A stretch of DNA of 64,000 nt from JAMXLO01 sp964427005 (GTDB lineage: Bacteria > Pseudomonadota > Alphaproteobacteria > Acetobacterales > Acetobacteraceae): positions 34,637-98,636 of the forward strand of contig CAYRTL010000004.1 in NCBI GenBank assembly GCA_964427005.1. The letters are read 5' to 3'. Below, piece by piece: positions 23,849 to 32,815 of the stretch; the first letter of the stretch is position 1, and each line of letters starts with the position of its first letter. The notes beneath the pieces are model-generated. The model did not search any database. It was not told the DNA's origin and saw only the letters and a list, made by a program, of their open reading frames with translations. A program made the position numbers and the translations under genes.

Positions 23849-24648
23849 GGGAATCGCTTCCGGAGGAACGTGAGGATATCCGCGGCACAGCGATCGGGGA
23901 CGATGTCGCATATGTTGTGCGGCAGGCCCTCATAGGCGATCAACTCGCAGTCGGGGATTTTTGCCCGCATGATCTCGTAGTTCTGCGTACTGCCGACGGT
24001 TTCCGCGCCGGGCATGACCAGCAGCGTCGGGCACTTGATGCGCGGCAATTCGTCGGCCCACCACAACGTGGTCATCAGCCCGACAAAGCGGCCAATGTAG
24101 TCCGTATCGTTCTTCGCCGCTTCGTCAAGGAACCATTCGATGTGGCCGCGGTCGTGGCCGTGCGGGAAGCGATCATCGATTGTATCAGCGAGGAAGTTGC
24201 GCAGCCCCTCCTTTGCGACTCGCGGCAGCCAGGTGTGTGCCTGGCTGTTCTTCAATCCTGGCGTTGAGCCGAACAGCATCAGGCTGCGTACGCATTCTGG
24301 CGACTGCATCGCGAGATTCTGCGCGACATAGCCGCCGGCCGAGTTGCCGACGATGTGGACCGCGCCGCAGCCGAGGTGAGCCAGCAGTTCGCGTACGTCC
24401 TGCACCAGCCGATCCATCGACAGCGGCGGCACTGGCGGCGGCACCTGGGATTCTCCATGCCCACGCAGGTCCATGCGGACGACGCGGTAATGGCGGCACA
24501 GCGGCGGCACTGCCGCATACCAGCGCTTCGACGAACCCATCGCTGCATGCAGCAACAGCAGTGTGTCTGGCTCACGCCACGGGTCGGTAAAGTCGTCGAC
24601 TATGTAGGCAATGCGATTGCCGTCGCTGGCAGCAAACGATTGGTGCAT
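23845..24648 (-). CDS. Alpha/beta hydrolase
   Basis: This 267-residue cytoplasmic hydrolase has the oxyanion region LLLHAAMGSSKRW, the nucleophile elbow GNSAGG, and the C-terminal histidine in EGLPHNICD. RMDLRGHGES lies before the elbow, as is usual for this superfamily. The ATG at 24648 with GGAGAGGAGCGA upstream is preferred to the one at 24669. It is coupled to DUF4387 and AtuA downstream, so it probably hydrolyses an ester, lactone or ring-cleavage product in the same pathway. The substrate is unknown. Confidence 0.88.
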   Translation of the reverse strand: MHQSFAASDGNRIAYIVDDFTDPWREPDTLLLLHAAMGSSKRWYAAVPPLCRHYRVVRMDLRGHGESQVPPPVPPLSMDRLVQDVRELLAHLGCGAVHIVGNSAGGYVAQNLAMQSPECVRSLMLFGSTPGLKNSQAHTWLPRVAKEGLRNFLADTIDDRFPHGHDRGHIEWFLDEAAKNDTDYIGRFVGLMTTLWWADELPRIKCPTLLVMPGAETVGSTQNYEIMRAKIPDCELIAYEGLPHNICDIVPDRCAADILTFLRKRFP

Positions 24649-24663
24649 TCGCTCCTCTCCCCC

Positions 24664-24758
24664 TGTCATTGCGAGGAGCGCAGCGACGAAGCAATCTCAT
24701 CATGAGTACGCAATGACGGTGGGGATTGCTTCGTCGGCTTCGCCTCCTCGCAATGACA
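24664..24758. repeat. Inverted repeat, family C (TGTCATTGCGAGGAG type)
   Basis: Left arm TGTCATTGCGAGGAG plus CGCAGCGACGAAGCAATC at 24664-24697. The right arm at 24724-24758 is its near-exact reverse complement with a small insertion. This element type (CATTGCGAGGAGCG...GACGAAGCAATC) is widespread in unrelated bacteria as a mobile intergenic palindrome. It lies between the hydrolase and amidohydrolase genes and abuts the amidohydrolase stop. Confidence 0.88.
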
Positions 24759-25988
24759 TTAATGTGGTCTGTGCAATTCCGCCCTGGTCCGTGTCACCGT
24801 GCGCCGCCCACGCTTGAACACCGCAAGTGGATGACAGATTTCCGCCACCGCCTGCTCCGGCGCCGTTGCATCGAGCACCACTATATCGGCGGGATTGCCG
24901 ACTTTGATGCCATAATCCCTTAGGTTCATCAGCCGCGCTGAGCGCTCGGTCAGCATGGCAAAGCAGTCGCGCAGCCGCTCCTTGCCACTGATCTGGCACA
25001 CATTGGCTTGCAGATTCGCCATTCGCAAAAGCGATGCATCGCCAAACGGCGTGAACGGGTTCAGCACATTGTTGGTGGACAGCGAACAGTTGACGCCATG
25101 CTCCACCAGAAGGTTCACATCGGCGATGCCGCGTCGCACGTTGTACTCCTGATCACGTCCCATCATGAACAGCTCGGTCGCCGGCAGCACCGTGACTGCC
25201 ACGCCCGCATCAGCAATGCGCCGTGCCAATGCGCGGAGATCAGCAAGCGGCATTGTGGACAGCTTGCACATATGCCCGACAGCTACACGGCCGCCCAGAC
25301 CGTACTTCTCGGTGAGCTGGCAAACCAGATGAATGTCCATCTCCTCGGGCGAGTTGCCTGAGTCGAGATGCATGTCGATGTCCACGCCGAATTCGCGCGC
25401 CAGATCGAATACGCGATGGATCTGCCCCGCATGATCCGGATCATAGTTCGGCGCGGCGCCAATCACCTTGGCGCCGCGCCTCAGTCCCTCCACCAGCAGC
25501 GCGTCGGAGCGCGGATTGTTGGTCAGTCCTTCCTGGGGAAACACGCACACCTCGACATCGATTGCCCAGGCATAGTCGCGGCGTAGCTGCTCAATTGCCT
25601 CGAAGCTACGCATCTCCACGCCACCATCCAGCTCAAGATGCGTGCGCATGCGCGTGGCGCCGTGCTTGATGCACTTCTCCAGCGTGCGGCTGGCGCGCTG
25701 ATAGACATCCTCGACGGTGAACGTCTGCTTCACCGCCGCAACGCGCTCCATCGCGCGCGCCTGCCGCCCCTCCAATGATTCGCAACGATCGATGATGTTG
25801 GACTTGTCCAAATGGATGTGTGTTTCGACGAATCCGCCACAGACCAGGCAGCCCTCGGCGTCGAACGCCGGCCCATCCGCCCGCAACCCCTCTTGAATGG
25901 CGGCAATGCGCCCATCAACCACGCCGATATCGACCGGCGGCGCATCCGCCGCATGCGCCAACCTGGCATTGCGGACGATAAGGTCCAT
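24759..25988 (-). CDS. Amidohydrolase superfamily protein, cytosine deaminase-like
   Basis: A 409-residue metal-dependent hydrolase of the CodA/TrzN-like branch. The first metal motif is FVETHIHLDKS (H57 and H59). Next come TRMRTHLELDG, DIDMHLDSGNSPEEMD and GHMCKLS. The usual GHDD metal-binding aspartate region reads STNNVLNPFTPFGD here, so the aspartates are replaced by asparagines. The ATG at 25988 follows GGAGGGG. It probably deaminates or opens a cyclic amide or amine. It may start the operon leading to the hydrolase and AtuA genes, interrupted by the family C repeat. Confidence 0.82.
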   Translation of the reverse strand: MDLIVRNARLAHAADAPPVDIGVVDGRIAAIQEGLRADGPAFDAEGCLVCGGFVETHIHLDKSNIIDRCESLEGRQARAMERVAAVKQTFTVEDVYQRASRTLEKCIKHGATRMRTHLELDGGVEMRSFEAIEQLRRDYAWAIDVEVCVFPQEGLTNNPRSDALLVEGLRRGAKVIGAAPNYDPDHAGQIHRVFDLAREFGVDIDMHLDSGNSPEEMDIHLVCQLTEKYGLGGRVAVGHMCKLSTMPLADLRALARRIADAGVAVTVLPATELFMMGRDQEYNVRRGIADVNLLVEHGVNCSLSTNNVLNPFTPFGDASLLRMANLQANVCQISGKERLRDCFAMLTERSARLMNLRDYGIKVGNPADIVVLDATAPEQAVAEICHPLAVFKRGRRTVTRTRAELHRPH

Positions 25989-26044
25989 CAGTTCCCCTCC
26001 TGCTCCGCGGCGATGCTGGCGCGGTGGAGAGGGTGACGCAATCC

Positions 26045-28534
26045 CTAGGTCGTTCGTGGCATCACGTTCCAGATCTCTTCCGCGTATTGGCGGATTGCCC
26101 GGTCGGAAGAGAACCAGCCGAGATTGGCTGTATTCAGCACGCTTGAGCGCCACCAGGCGCGGCTGTCGTGCCAGCGTTCCGCAACCGTTCGCTGCGTGGC
26201 AGCATAGGCTTCGAAATCCGCGGTGACCAGGAAATGATCGTTGCCCGTCAATTCGTCCACCAGTTCCCGGAAGCGCTGCGGTTCATCCGGCGAGAACACG
26301 CCATAAGCAATCGCATCCAACACCCGCTGGAGGGCCGGCTGGCGGTCAATCGTCTCTCGCGCGCTTGGTCCCCGGAGGCGCCGTTCAGCGGCCTCCTCCG
26401 CCGTCAGACCGAAAATGAAAATATTGTCGTCGCCGACGCGCTCGCGAATTTCGATGTTGGCGCCATCCAGCGTGCCAATCGTCAGCGCGCCATTCAGCGC
26501 CAGCTTCATGTTGCCGGTGCCCGACGCCTCCATGCCCGCGGTGGATATTTGCTCGGAGACGTCGGACGCCGGAATTATCACTTCGGCCAGGCTGACATTG
26601 TAGTCAGGCATGAACACCACTTTCAGCAGACCGCGAATTGCCGGGTCGCTGTTGATCACCCGCGCGACGTCGTTGATCAGCTTGATGGTCAGCTTTGCCC
26701 TGCGATAGCTGGCCGCCGCCTTGCCTGCGAAGATGCGGACGCGCGGCACCCAGTTGAATGTCGGCTGCGCCCGCATCTCATTGTACAGCGCTATCGTCTC
26801 CAGGATATTGAGCAATTGGCGCTTGTATTCGTGGATGCGCTTGATCTGAACATCGAAGAGCGCATCGGGATCGAGCGCGATGTTCAGCCTATCCGCGACA
26901 AGCCTTGCCAGCGCCTGCTTGTTGGTCCGGCGAATCCCCCTGAGCCGCCTATGTACGTCAACGTCATCTGCGACCTTTGCGAAGTCCGTCAGCGCGTCCG
27001 CATCATCCAGCAGCCGGTCGCCAACGACGTCGCTCAGTAAGCCCGTGAGCTGCGGGTTTGCAGCGAACAACCAGCGGCGGAGCGTGATGCCATTGGTCTT
27101 GTTGACGATGCGACCCGGATAGACCTCATGCAGTTCGCGGAACACGGTCTGGCGCATCAGATCGGTATGCAGCTCGGACACGCCGTTCACCTTGTGCGCG
27201 CCGAGAAAGGCCAGTGAACTCATGCGGACGCGCCGTCCGGCGTTGTCATCTATCAGCGAAAGCGCTGAGAGCGGCGGTCCACCCGCTCTCGGCAGTGCGC
27301 AGACCGCGTCAAGATGGATTCGATTGATCTGATAAACGATTTGCATATGCCGAGGCAGCAGCCGCTCCATCAGTGAGACAGGCCAGCTCTCCAGCGCTTC
27401 CGGCAGCAATGTGTGGTTCGTGTAGGAGATCGTATTCGTGGTTATCTGCCATGCCTCGTCCCATGGCAAATGCTCCAGATCGACCAGGATGCGCATCAGT
27501 TCGGCGACAGCAATCGCAGGATGCGTATCGTTCAACTGGATTGCGGCCATGTCGGGCAGAGTCCGAATGTCCTTGTTATGCTGGCGCATGTGGCGGCCAA
27601 CCAGGTCCTGCAAGGAGGCCGCGGTGAAGAAATATTCCTGGCGGAGCCGAAGCTCCTGTCCCGCAGGCGTGTCGTCGCTTGGATAGAGCACCTGCGAGAT
27701 GGCATTGGCACGATCGCGCGGTTCCAGAGCGCCGATATGATCGCCGCGGTTGAACGCGTCGAGCCGTAGCGGATCGGCAGCGCGCGCCGACCACAGCCGT
27801 AATGTATTAGCGTAATGCCCGCGCCAGCCGACGACAGGCGTGTCATACGCGACCGCATCAACGGTGTCGGCGGGACGCCAGATGAACCGCGTGGCACCAT
27901 TCGCTGCCGTCTGCATCTCCACTGTACCGCCGAAGCCAATCTTGTAATTGGCGTCGGGCCGCGCGACTTCCCAAGGATAGCCAAAGGTCAGCCAGTTCTC
28001 AGGATATTCCTGCTGCCAGCCATCGTGGATGACCTGGCGGAACATGCCGTGGTCATAGCGGATGCCGTAGCCGTGTGCGGCAATGCCAACCGTAGACATA
28101 CTCTCCATGAAGCATGCGGCGAGCCGTCCAAGTCCGCCGTTGCCGAGTGCTGCATCGTGCTCGACATTGCGCAGTCGATCGTAGTCTACGCCCAGTTCGG
28201 CGAGAGCAGCGCGCATGCGATCGACCAGGCCAAGATTGTTGAGTGAATCATGCAGCAGACGGCCGATGAGGAATTCCAGCGACAGGTAATAGACGCGCTT
28301 GCCCTGCGACACATAGTTGGTGCGCGTCGAGGCCAGCCAACGCTCCAGCACATGGTCGCGCACCGCAAGGGCGGCCGCCATGAACCAGTCCCAGTCGGTG
28401 GCGACGATAGGATCGCGGCCGACGGCATAGGTCAGCTTGGCGACGACACTGCTGCGGAGGGCCGCGACATCCTCGTCTTCCGCCGGTATCGCAATGCGTG
28501 ACGCATCCGCGCTGGAGATCAGGGCTGAGCTCAT
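26045..28534 (-). CDS. glgP: Glycogen/maltodextrin phosphorylase
   Basis: An 829-residue GT35 phosphorylase that releases glucose-1-phosphate from alpha-1,4-glucans. The N-terminal part has YYLSLEFLIGRLL, NVEHDAALGNGGLGRLAAC and GYGIRYDHGMF. The pyridoxal-phosphate lysine is K677 in EASGTGNMKLALNGALTIG. Length is normal for bacterial enzymes. No other glycogen gene lies beside it in the window. A ribosome site before the ATG at 28534 is not obvious. It precedes the amidohydrolase on the same strand with 56 bases between. Confidence 0.98.
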   Translation of the reverse strand: MSSALISSADASRIAIPAEDEDVAALRSSVVAKLTYAVGRDPIVATDWDWFMAAALAVRDHVLERWLASTRTNYVSQGKRVYYLSLEFLIGRLLHDSLNNLGLVDRMRAALAELGVDYDRLRNVEHDAALGNGGLGRLAACFMESMSTVGIAAHGYGIRYDHGMFRQVIHDGWQQEYPENWLTFGYPWEVARPDANYKIGFGGTVEMQTAANGATRFIWRPADTVDAVAYDTPVVGWRGHYANTLRLWSARAADPLRLDAFNRGDHIGALEPRDRANAISQVLYPSDDTPAGQELRLRQEYFFTAASLQDLVGRHMRQHNKDIRTLPDMAAIQLNDTHPAIAVAELMRILVDLEHLPWDEAWQITTNTISYTNHTLLPEALESWPVSLMERLLPRHMQIVYQINRIHLDAVCALPRAGGPPLSALSLIDDNAGRRVRMSSLAFLGAHKVNGVSELHTDLMRQTVFRELHEVYPGRIVNKTNGITLRRWLFAANPQLTGLLSDVVGDRLLDDADALTDFAKVADDVDVHRRLRGIRRTNKQALARLVADRLNIALDPDALFDVQIKRIHEYKRQLLNILETIALYNEMRAQPTFNWVPRVRIFAGKAAASYRRAKLTIKLINDVARVINSDPAIRGLLKVVFMPDYNVSLAEVIIPASDVSEQISTAGMEASGTGNMKLALNGALTIGTLDGANIEIRERVGDDNIFIFGLTAEEAAERRLRGPSARETIDRQPALQRVLDAIAYGVFSPDEPQRFRELVDELTGNDHFLVTADFEAYAATQRTVAERWHDSRAWWRSSVLNTANLGWFSSDRAIRQYAEEIWNVMPRTT

Positions 28535-28576
28535 CGCGCAGTTTGTCAGCCCAGAATGGAAAGAATCTGTTAACCG

Positions 28577-29458
28577 TCAGGCGAGGAACGCGCGCACCTC
28601 CCGCAGGAACACGCCCAACTGGTCGTGGTGCACCCAGTGTCCGGCATCCTCCACGCCCAGTATTCGAGCATGGCGAAAGTAGCCGGCGCGACCGTCATCG
28701 GCCGGGTTCTTGGCCCAGCTCTCCTTGCCATAGACCAGCAGCGTCGGGCACGCGATGCGCGACCACAGCGACGCGATGTCATCACGGGTCATGTCGTAGG
28801 GCGGCCAGACCCGAACATAGTTGTCGAACTTCCAGCTATACGTGCCGTCCTCGTTCTGGTTGACACCGTGCTGCGTCAGATGTCGGGCCTGCTCGGCCGA
28901 GAGGTGCGGGTTCTCCTCCTGCATCCGCTTCAGTGCGTCCTCGATCGAGGCATAGCGCCGCGGCAAGCGGCCGGATAGCGAGCGGCTCTCGTCGATCCAG
29001 TCCCGCATGCGCTGGTCGATCGTGCGGCGCGGCTTTTCGCCGGGCGGACGTGGCGGCGGGCCGATCCCTTCGATGACCACGAGTCGCTGCACCGCCTCCG
29101 GATAGATGCCGGCGTAGCGTGCCGCGATGTTACCGCCGAGTGAGTGGGCGATGATGCGAACGGGCGCCAGCTCCTGCTGATGGATGAGCTGCGCCAGGTC
29201 ATAGATATAGCTGGCCATGGTGTAGTGGCCGGACGCCGACCAGGCGGAATCGCCGTGGCCTCGCAGGTCGGGTGCGATGATGTGGTAGTGGTCACGCAGA
29301 GCAGCAGCCACCCAGTCCCAGTTGCGGCAATGGTCTCGCCCGCCATGCAGCAGGATCAGCGGCGGCGCGGACGGGTTCCCCCAATCCACGTAATGCAGCC
29401 GCAGCCGCTGCGAGAAATAGACGCGTGAGGTCGGGCCGGACGTCATAGCGGCACTCAT
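28577..29458 (-). CDS. Alpha/beta hydrolase
   Basis: A 293-residue hydrolase with LILLHGGRDHCRNWD (oxyanion strand), PDLRGHGDSAW, nucleophile elbow AHSLGGN, and the catalytic histidine in DAGHWVHHDQLGVF. It resembles epoxide hydrolase or haloalkane/C-C hydrolase types, but the substrate cannot be named. The ATG at 29458 is followed by a second at 29446. It is divergent from the MFS carrier, with 147 bases between their starts, and 42 bases upstream of glgP. Confidence 0.88.
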   Translation of the reverse strand: MSAAMTSGPTSRVYFSQRLRLHYVDWGNPSAPPLILLHGGRDHCRNWDWVAAALRDHYHIIAPDLRGHGDSAWSASGHYTMASYIYDLAQLIHQQELAPVRIIAHSLGGNIAARYAGIYPEAVQRLVVIEGIGPPPRPPGEKPRRTIDQRMRDWIDESRSLSGRLPRRYASIEDALKRMQEENPHLSAEQARHLTQHGVNQNEDGTYSWKFDNYVRVWPPYDMTRDDIASLWSRIACPTLLVYGKESWAKNPADDGRAGYFRHARILGVEDAGHWVHHDQLGVFLREVRAFLA

Positions 29459-29605
29459 GATCTATTAATTTGACGCATAGCTGGCCTGCGGCGTAGCGTC
29501 GGCTTGACCGCTCGTCCCGTGCCTGGGAAGTGCCGCGTCGCCTCCCCGGCCGTCGTTCGTCCGCCGTTCATCGTGTTCGTGACGTTCCGGGGAGGTAAGT
29601 CAGCC

Positions 29606-30877
29606 ATGTCAACATCCGTGAACACTCAATACGTTCCGTGGTGGAAGGAGCCCACTAAGGACCAGTGGACCGCCTGGTGGGCCGCGTGGCTGGGTTGGAC
29701 GCTCGATGCCTTCGACTTCACCATTTTCCTGCTGATCATGGTGCCGATAGCGAAGGAGTTCGATGTCCCACTCACCGCAGTGACCGCCGTCTTTACCATC
29801 ACCCTCTGGCTGCGCCTGGTCGGAGCAACCGCCTCAGGTTGGCTGGCGGATCGGGTGGGGCGCAAGCTGCCATTGATGATCTCGATCCTGTGGTATTCGC
29901 TCTGCAATTTCATTGCGGGCTTCTCACCAAGCTTCGCCTTCCTGTTCTTCTTCCGCGCGCTCCTGGGCATCGGCATGGGCGCGGAATGGCCGGCCGGCGC
30001 ATCTCTGGCGATGGAATCCTGGCCGGTTCGGTCACGGGGTTTCATGAGCGGCGTGCTGCAGGGCTCCTGGGGCCTGGGCTTCCTGTTGTCCAGCGCGGTG
30101 TACGGCCTGTTCTATGACTATATCGGCTGGCGGGGCATGTTGTGGATCGGCATCCTGCCGGCGCTCGCGGTGGTGTGGGTCCGCAAATACGTGAAAGAGC
30201 CACCCGTGTGGCTGGAGAACCGCAAGAAGCAGCGCGAGCAACAGCGGGAAGTCCGCACACCTCTGTTCGTCATCTTCAAGCGGCAGTTCCTTGGCAACAC
30301 ACTGACCGCCTGCTGGTGGATGGCAAGTTGCATGGTCACCTACTATTCGATCTGGGCGCTGTTCGCGACACACCTCCAGAAGGATCTGGGTCTGGGGCCG
30401 TTGATGGTTGGTGCGCCATTGGCACTGGCGAACCTCGTGGGCTTCCTGGCGATGGGTTTCTGGGGCTGGATCGGCGACGTACTTGGCAGACGATGGTCGA
30501 TGATCATTCCCGCGTTGGTCGGCATCTTCATCACACCGACCTACCTGCTGACGGCTGATCCTGTCTGGATCATTTGCGGCTTCATCGTGCAGTCGGTATT
30601 CGCGGGAGCGATGTACAGCCAGATGCCGAGTTACTTGACGGAGCGGTTCCCGACCGAGGTGCGCGCCACGGCCAGCGCGTTCTGCTACCATCAGGCGGCG
30701 ATCTTCGGCGGCGCCATCGCGCCGTTGCTGACTTATTTCGCGGTCGAGTACCAACTCGGCTTCGCCATCCCGATGCTGGTGGGGACCTCGTTCGGCCTGG
30801 TCAACGTCATCATCGCCCTGCTGATCAGCCCGGAAACGAAAGGCCACGTCTTCCAGTCGGACCTCGTCGTCACCTGA
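29606..30877 (+). CDS. MFS transporter, sialate/lactate:H+ symporter-like
   Basis: A 423-residue carrier with twelve membrane helices. The first helix begins AAWLGWTLDAFDFTIFLL, the aspartate-containing start typical of the SHS family of carboxylate carriers. The loop signature GWLADRVGRKLPLM follows helix 2. The second half carries GFWGWIGDVLGRRWSM and the end is LLISPETKGHVF. The ATG at 29606 has GGGGAGGTAAG upstream; an in-frame start at 29504 would add an unlikely tail. It probably imports a small organic acid. Confidence 0.92.
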   Translation: MSTSVNTQYVPWWKEPTKDQWTAWWAAWLGWTLDAFDFTIFLLIMVPIAKEFDVPLTAVTAVFTITLWLRLVGATASGWLADRVGRKLPLMISILWYSLCNFIAGFSPSFAFLFFFRALLGIGMGAEWPAGASLAMESWPVRSRGFMSGVLQGSWGLGFLLSSAVYGLFYDYIGWRGMLWIGILPALAVVWVRKYVKEPPVWLENRKKQREQQREVRTPLFVIFKRQFLGNTLTACWWMASCMVTYYSIWALFATHLQKDLGLGPLMVGAPLALANLVGFLAMGFWGWIGDVLGRRWSMIIPALVGIFITPTYLLTADPVWIICGFIVQSVFAGAMYSQMPSYLTERFPTEVRATASAFCYHQAAIFGGAIAPLLTYFAVEYQLGFAIPMLVGTSFGLVNVIIALLISPETKGHVFQSDLVVT

Positions 30878-30890
30878 AGTGGCTTGCGCG

Positions 30891-30927
30891 TCATGGCCGG
30901 GCATGGCCGGACAGGCCCGGCCATGCC
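30891..30927. repeat. Palindromic intergenic repeat, family A (copy 5)
   Basis: TCATGGCCGGGCATGGCCGG followed by ACAGGCCCGGCCATGCCGA: a compound version with a duplicated left arm. It lies in the 61 bases between the convergent MFS and amidase genes, where it may act as a terminator. Confidence 0.8.
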
Positions 30928-30938
30928 GAAATAGGACG

Positions 30939-32333
30939 TTATCCGATCGACGGCCGTCTCTTGTGCCACTCGGTCCCGCGCTCGTATGCCGCCGCAACGC
31001 GCAGCACCGTCGCATCGTCGAAGTAGCGGCCGACGAATTGCACTGAAAGCGGCAAGCCATTGCTGGACAGCCCCGACATCATCGCCAGCGCCGGATGGCC
31101 CGTGACGTTGAACGGTGTGCGCGCCTGACGTGGATAGGTGCGCGCCGTCTCCGCCGCGTCCTCTATCCGGCTGGCCGGATCCATGGAGCTCGCGCAGATC
31201 AGCACGTCGAAGTCGCGGAACGCCTCCTCCACCGCCGCGATCATCTGCAAGCGCCGCCGCTGGGCACCGACATAATCGCCAGCATTCATGAACGCACCGG
31301 GCATCAGCCGCTGACGAGCGAGCTGCCCGTAGTCGCCGGGACGAGAACGCAGCCACGGTGCGTGGATCGACCACGCCTCGCTGCACAGGATGACGCGATT
31401 GACCGCCGCGAACTCGTTGAGCGAGGGCAGTGTAACGCTCCGCACCTCCGCACCTTCGGTCTGGAGGACGCGAGCCGCATCCTCCACCGCCGCGGTGACT
31501 TCGGGATGCGCCGGCTTGTCCACTTCATGGAAGTGCCGCACGAAGCCTACCCGCAGGTCGCGCACGCCCCGGTCCAGCATACGGCCGAAATACCGCGCGC
31601 TGGTCGCCGCGCTGCCAGGATCCGCCGGATCGTGTCCGGCAATCGCGTCAAGCAACAGCGCGTTGTCCGCGACCGTGCGCGTCATCGGGCCCACGTGGTC
31701 GAGGGTGAACGACAAGGGGAACACACCACGTCGCGATACCAGACCGTAGGTTGGCTTCAGGCCAACGATGCCGCAACACGAGGCGGGGTTGCGCACAGAT
31801 CCCCCCGTGTCGGAGCCAAGCGCCAATGGGAATAACCCGGCCGCGACGCCGGCGCCGGAACCCGACGAGGACCCGCCGGGATGATGGTCGGGATTCCAGG
31901 GGTTGCGGGCGGGCGGGAACGGCAGATCAAAGCTCGGACCGCCGATAGCGAACTCATGGGTCGCGAGCTTGCCCAGCATGATGGCTCCCGCCTGGCGCAG
32001 CTTGGCAATCACCACCGCATCGGCCTTTGCCACGTTCTCGACCAGGATCTTGGAATGGCACGTGGTGGGAAGTCCGGCGACATCGATGATGTCTTTGATG
32101 CCGACGGGGATCCCGTGCAGCGGGCCACGCACTCGCCCAGCCACGATCTCCGCTTCCGCCGCGCGTGCCGCACTCATCGCCGCATCCGCGTCCAGGCGGA
32201 TGAACGCGTGCAGCTTGGGATCGAGCCGCTCAATCCGTTCCAGCAGCGCGGTCAGCAATTCGACAGGCGAAAGCTGGCGAGACGCGAACTGGCGCGCTGC
32301 CTCGGAGGCAGTCAGCCAGTGCAACCCGCTCAC
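30939..32333 (-). CDS. Amidase-signature family amidase
   Basis: A 464-residue amidase hydrolysing an amide to acid and ammonia. The Ser-cisSer-Lys triad is present: lysine in GIPVGIKD, cis-serine region GGSSSGSG, and nucleophile serine in DTGGSVRNPASCCG. The GTG at 32333 is chosen because it overlaps the stop of the small upstream gene (GTGA); the alternative ATG at 32363 would overlap that gene by 34 bases. Length fits AtzF/GatA-like enzymes. The nearby MFS carrier and amidohydrolase suggest use of organic nitrogen compounds. Confidence 0.93.
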   Translation of the reverse strand: MSGLHWLTASEAARQFASRQLSPVELLTALLERIERLDPKLHAFIRLDADAAMSAARAAEAEIVAGRVRGPLHGIPVGIKDIIDVAGLPTTCHSKILVENVAKADAVVIAKLRQAGAIMLGKLATHEFAIGGPSFDLPFPPARNPWNPDHHPGGSSSGSGAGVAAGLFPLALGSDTGGSVRNPASCCGIVGLKPTYGLVSRRGVFPLSFTLDHVGPMTRTVADNALLLDAIAGHDPADPGSAATSARYFGRMLDRGVRDLRVGFVRHFHEVDKPAHPEVTAAVEDAARVLQTEGAEVRSVTLPSLNEFAAVNRVILCSEAWSIHAPWLRSRPGDYGQLARQRLMPGAFMNAGDYVGAQRRRLQMIAAVEEAFRDFDVLICASSMDPASRIEDAAETARTYPRQARTPFNVTGHPALAMMSGLSSNGLPLSVQFVGRYFDDATVLRVAAAYERGTEWHKRRPSIG

Positions 32334-32512
32334 AGGTCTGTTCCTGCGCGCATTGGTGGCCACGGTTCGGCGGCAGGATCGGTGGGATATTGGATGCCGC
32401 CCTGGTTGCCCAACGCTTGTTCTGCGGCGATCGCCACATCGCCGGGAAATTCAGCCAGCGCTTTGTCCAGGCCCGCGGCCCGCGCCAGCTTCGCAACCAG
32501 GTCCTTGTCCAT
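32330..32512 (-). CDS. Small protein coupled to the amidase (AtzG/GatC-like by position)
   Basis: A 60-residue soluble protein beginning MDKDLVAKLARAAGLDKAL and ending DPAAEPWPPMRAGTDL. The helical N-terminus and the tail ending in a proline-rich acidic stretch are similar in layout to AtzG/DUF4089-type partners of amidases. Its stop overlaps the amidase GTG. I infer an accessory subunit that stabilises or guides the amidase. Sequence similarity is not strong enough to name it. Confidence 0.55.
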   Translation of the reverse strand: MDKDLVAKLARAAGLDKALAEFPGDVAIAAEQALGNQGGIQYPTDPAAEPWPPMRAGTDL

Positions 32513-32815
32513 GTGGTTCTCCCGCTCCCTTGCGGCTGATCATGCGATTTGTGGCGCGTGAACGGAAGCCGGATAAAAAAGGGGCGGTGCGACACGTGCC
32601 ACACCGCCCAAGGGGGCCGCGCCACTGCGGCGCGACATCGGGGAGGAAACAGGACACCGGCCATGCCGGCTTCCGTGGTCCTAATATGGCGCGAAAACTC
32701 TTATGAATTGGTAACGACCACGTGTGAGTGGGCGAAATCGCTGCGCACCGTGATCACAAGTTCACGAAGCGGAACCAAAGAATGATGGCGCGCACACAGA
32801 AGCGTGCGTCCCGAG
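32513..32815. other. Intergenic region between the amidase unit and the small dimeric-barrel-like gene
   Basis: About 303 bases. It holds a rho-independent terminator facing left (32575-32609), closing the upstream minus-strand gene, and must contain the promoter for the amidase pair. No convincing further gene is seen; short frames here lack recognisable features. Confidence 0.6.
32575..32609 (-). terminator. Rho-independent terminator
   Basis: On the minus strand: GGGCGGTG, a 12-base loop, CACCGCCC, then CTTTTTT. It follows the gene ending at 32816 by about 200 bases and precedes the amidase pair. Confidence 0.75.
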
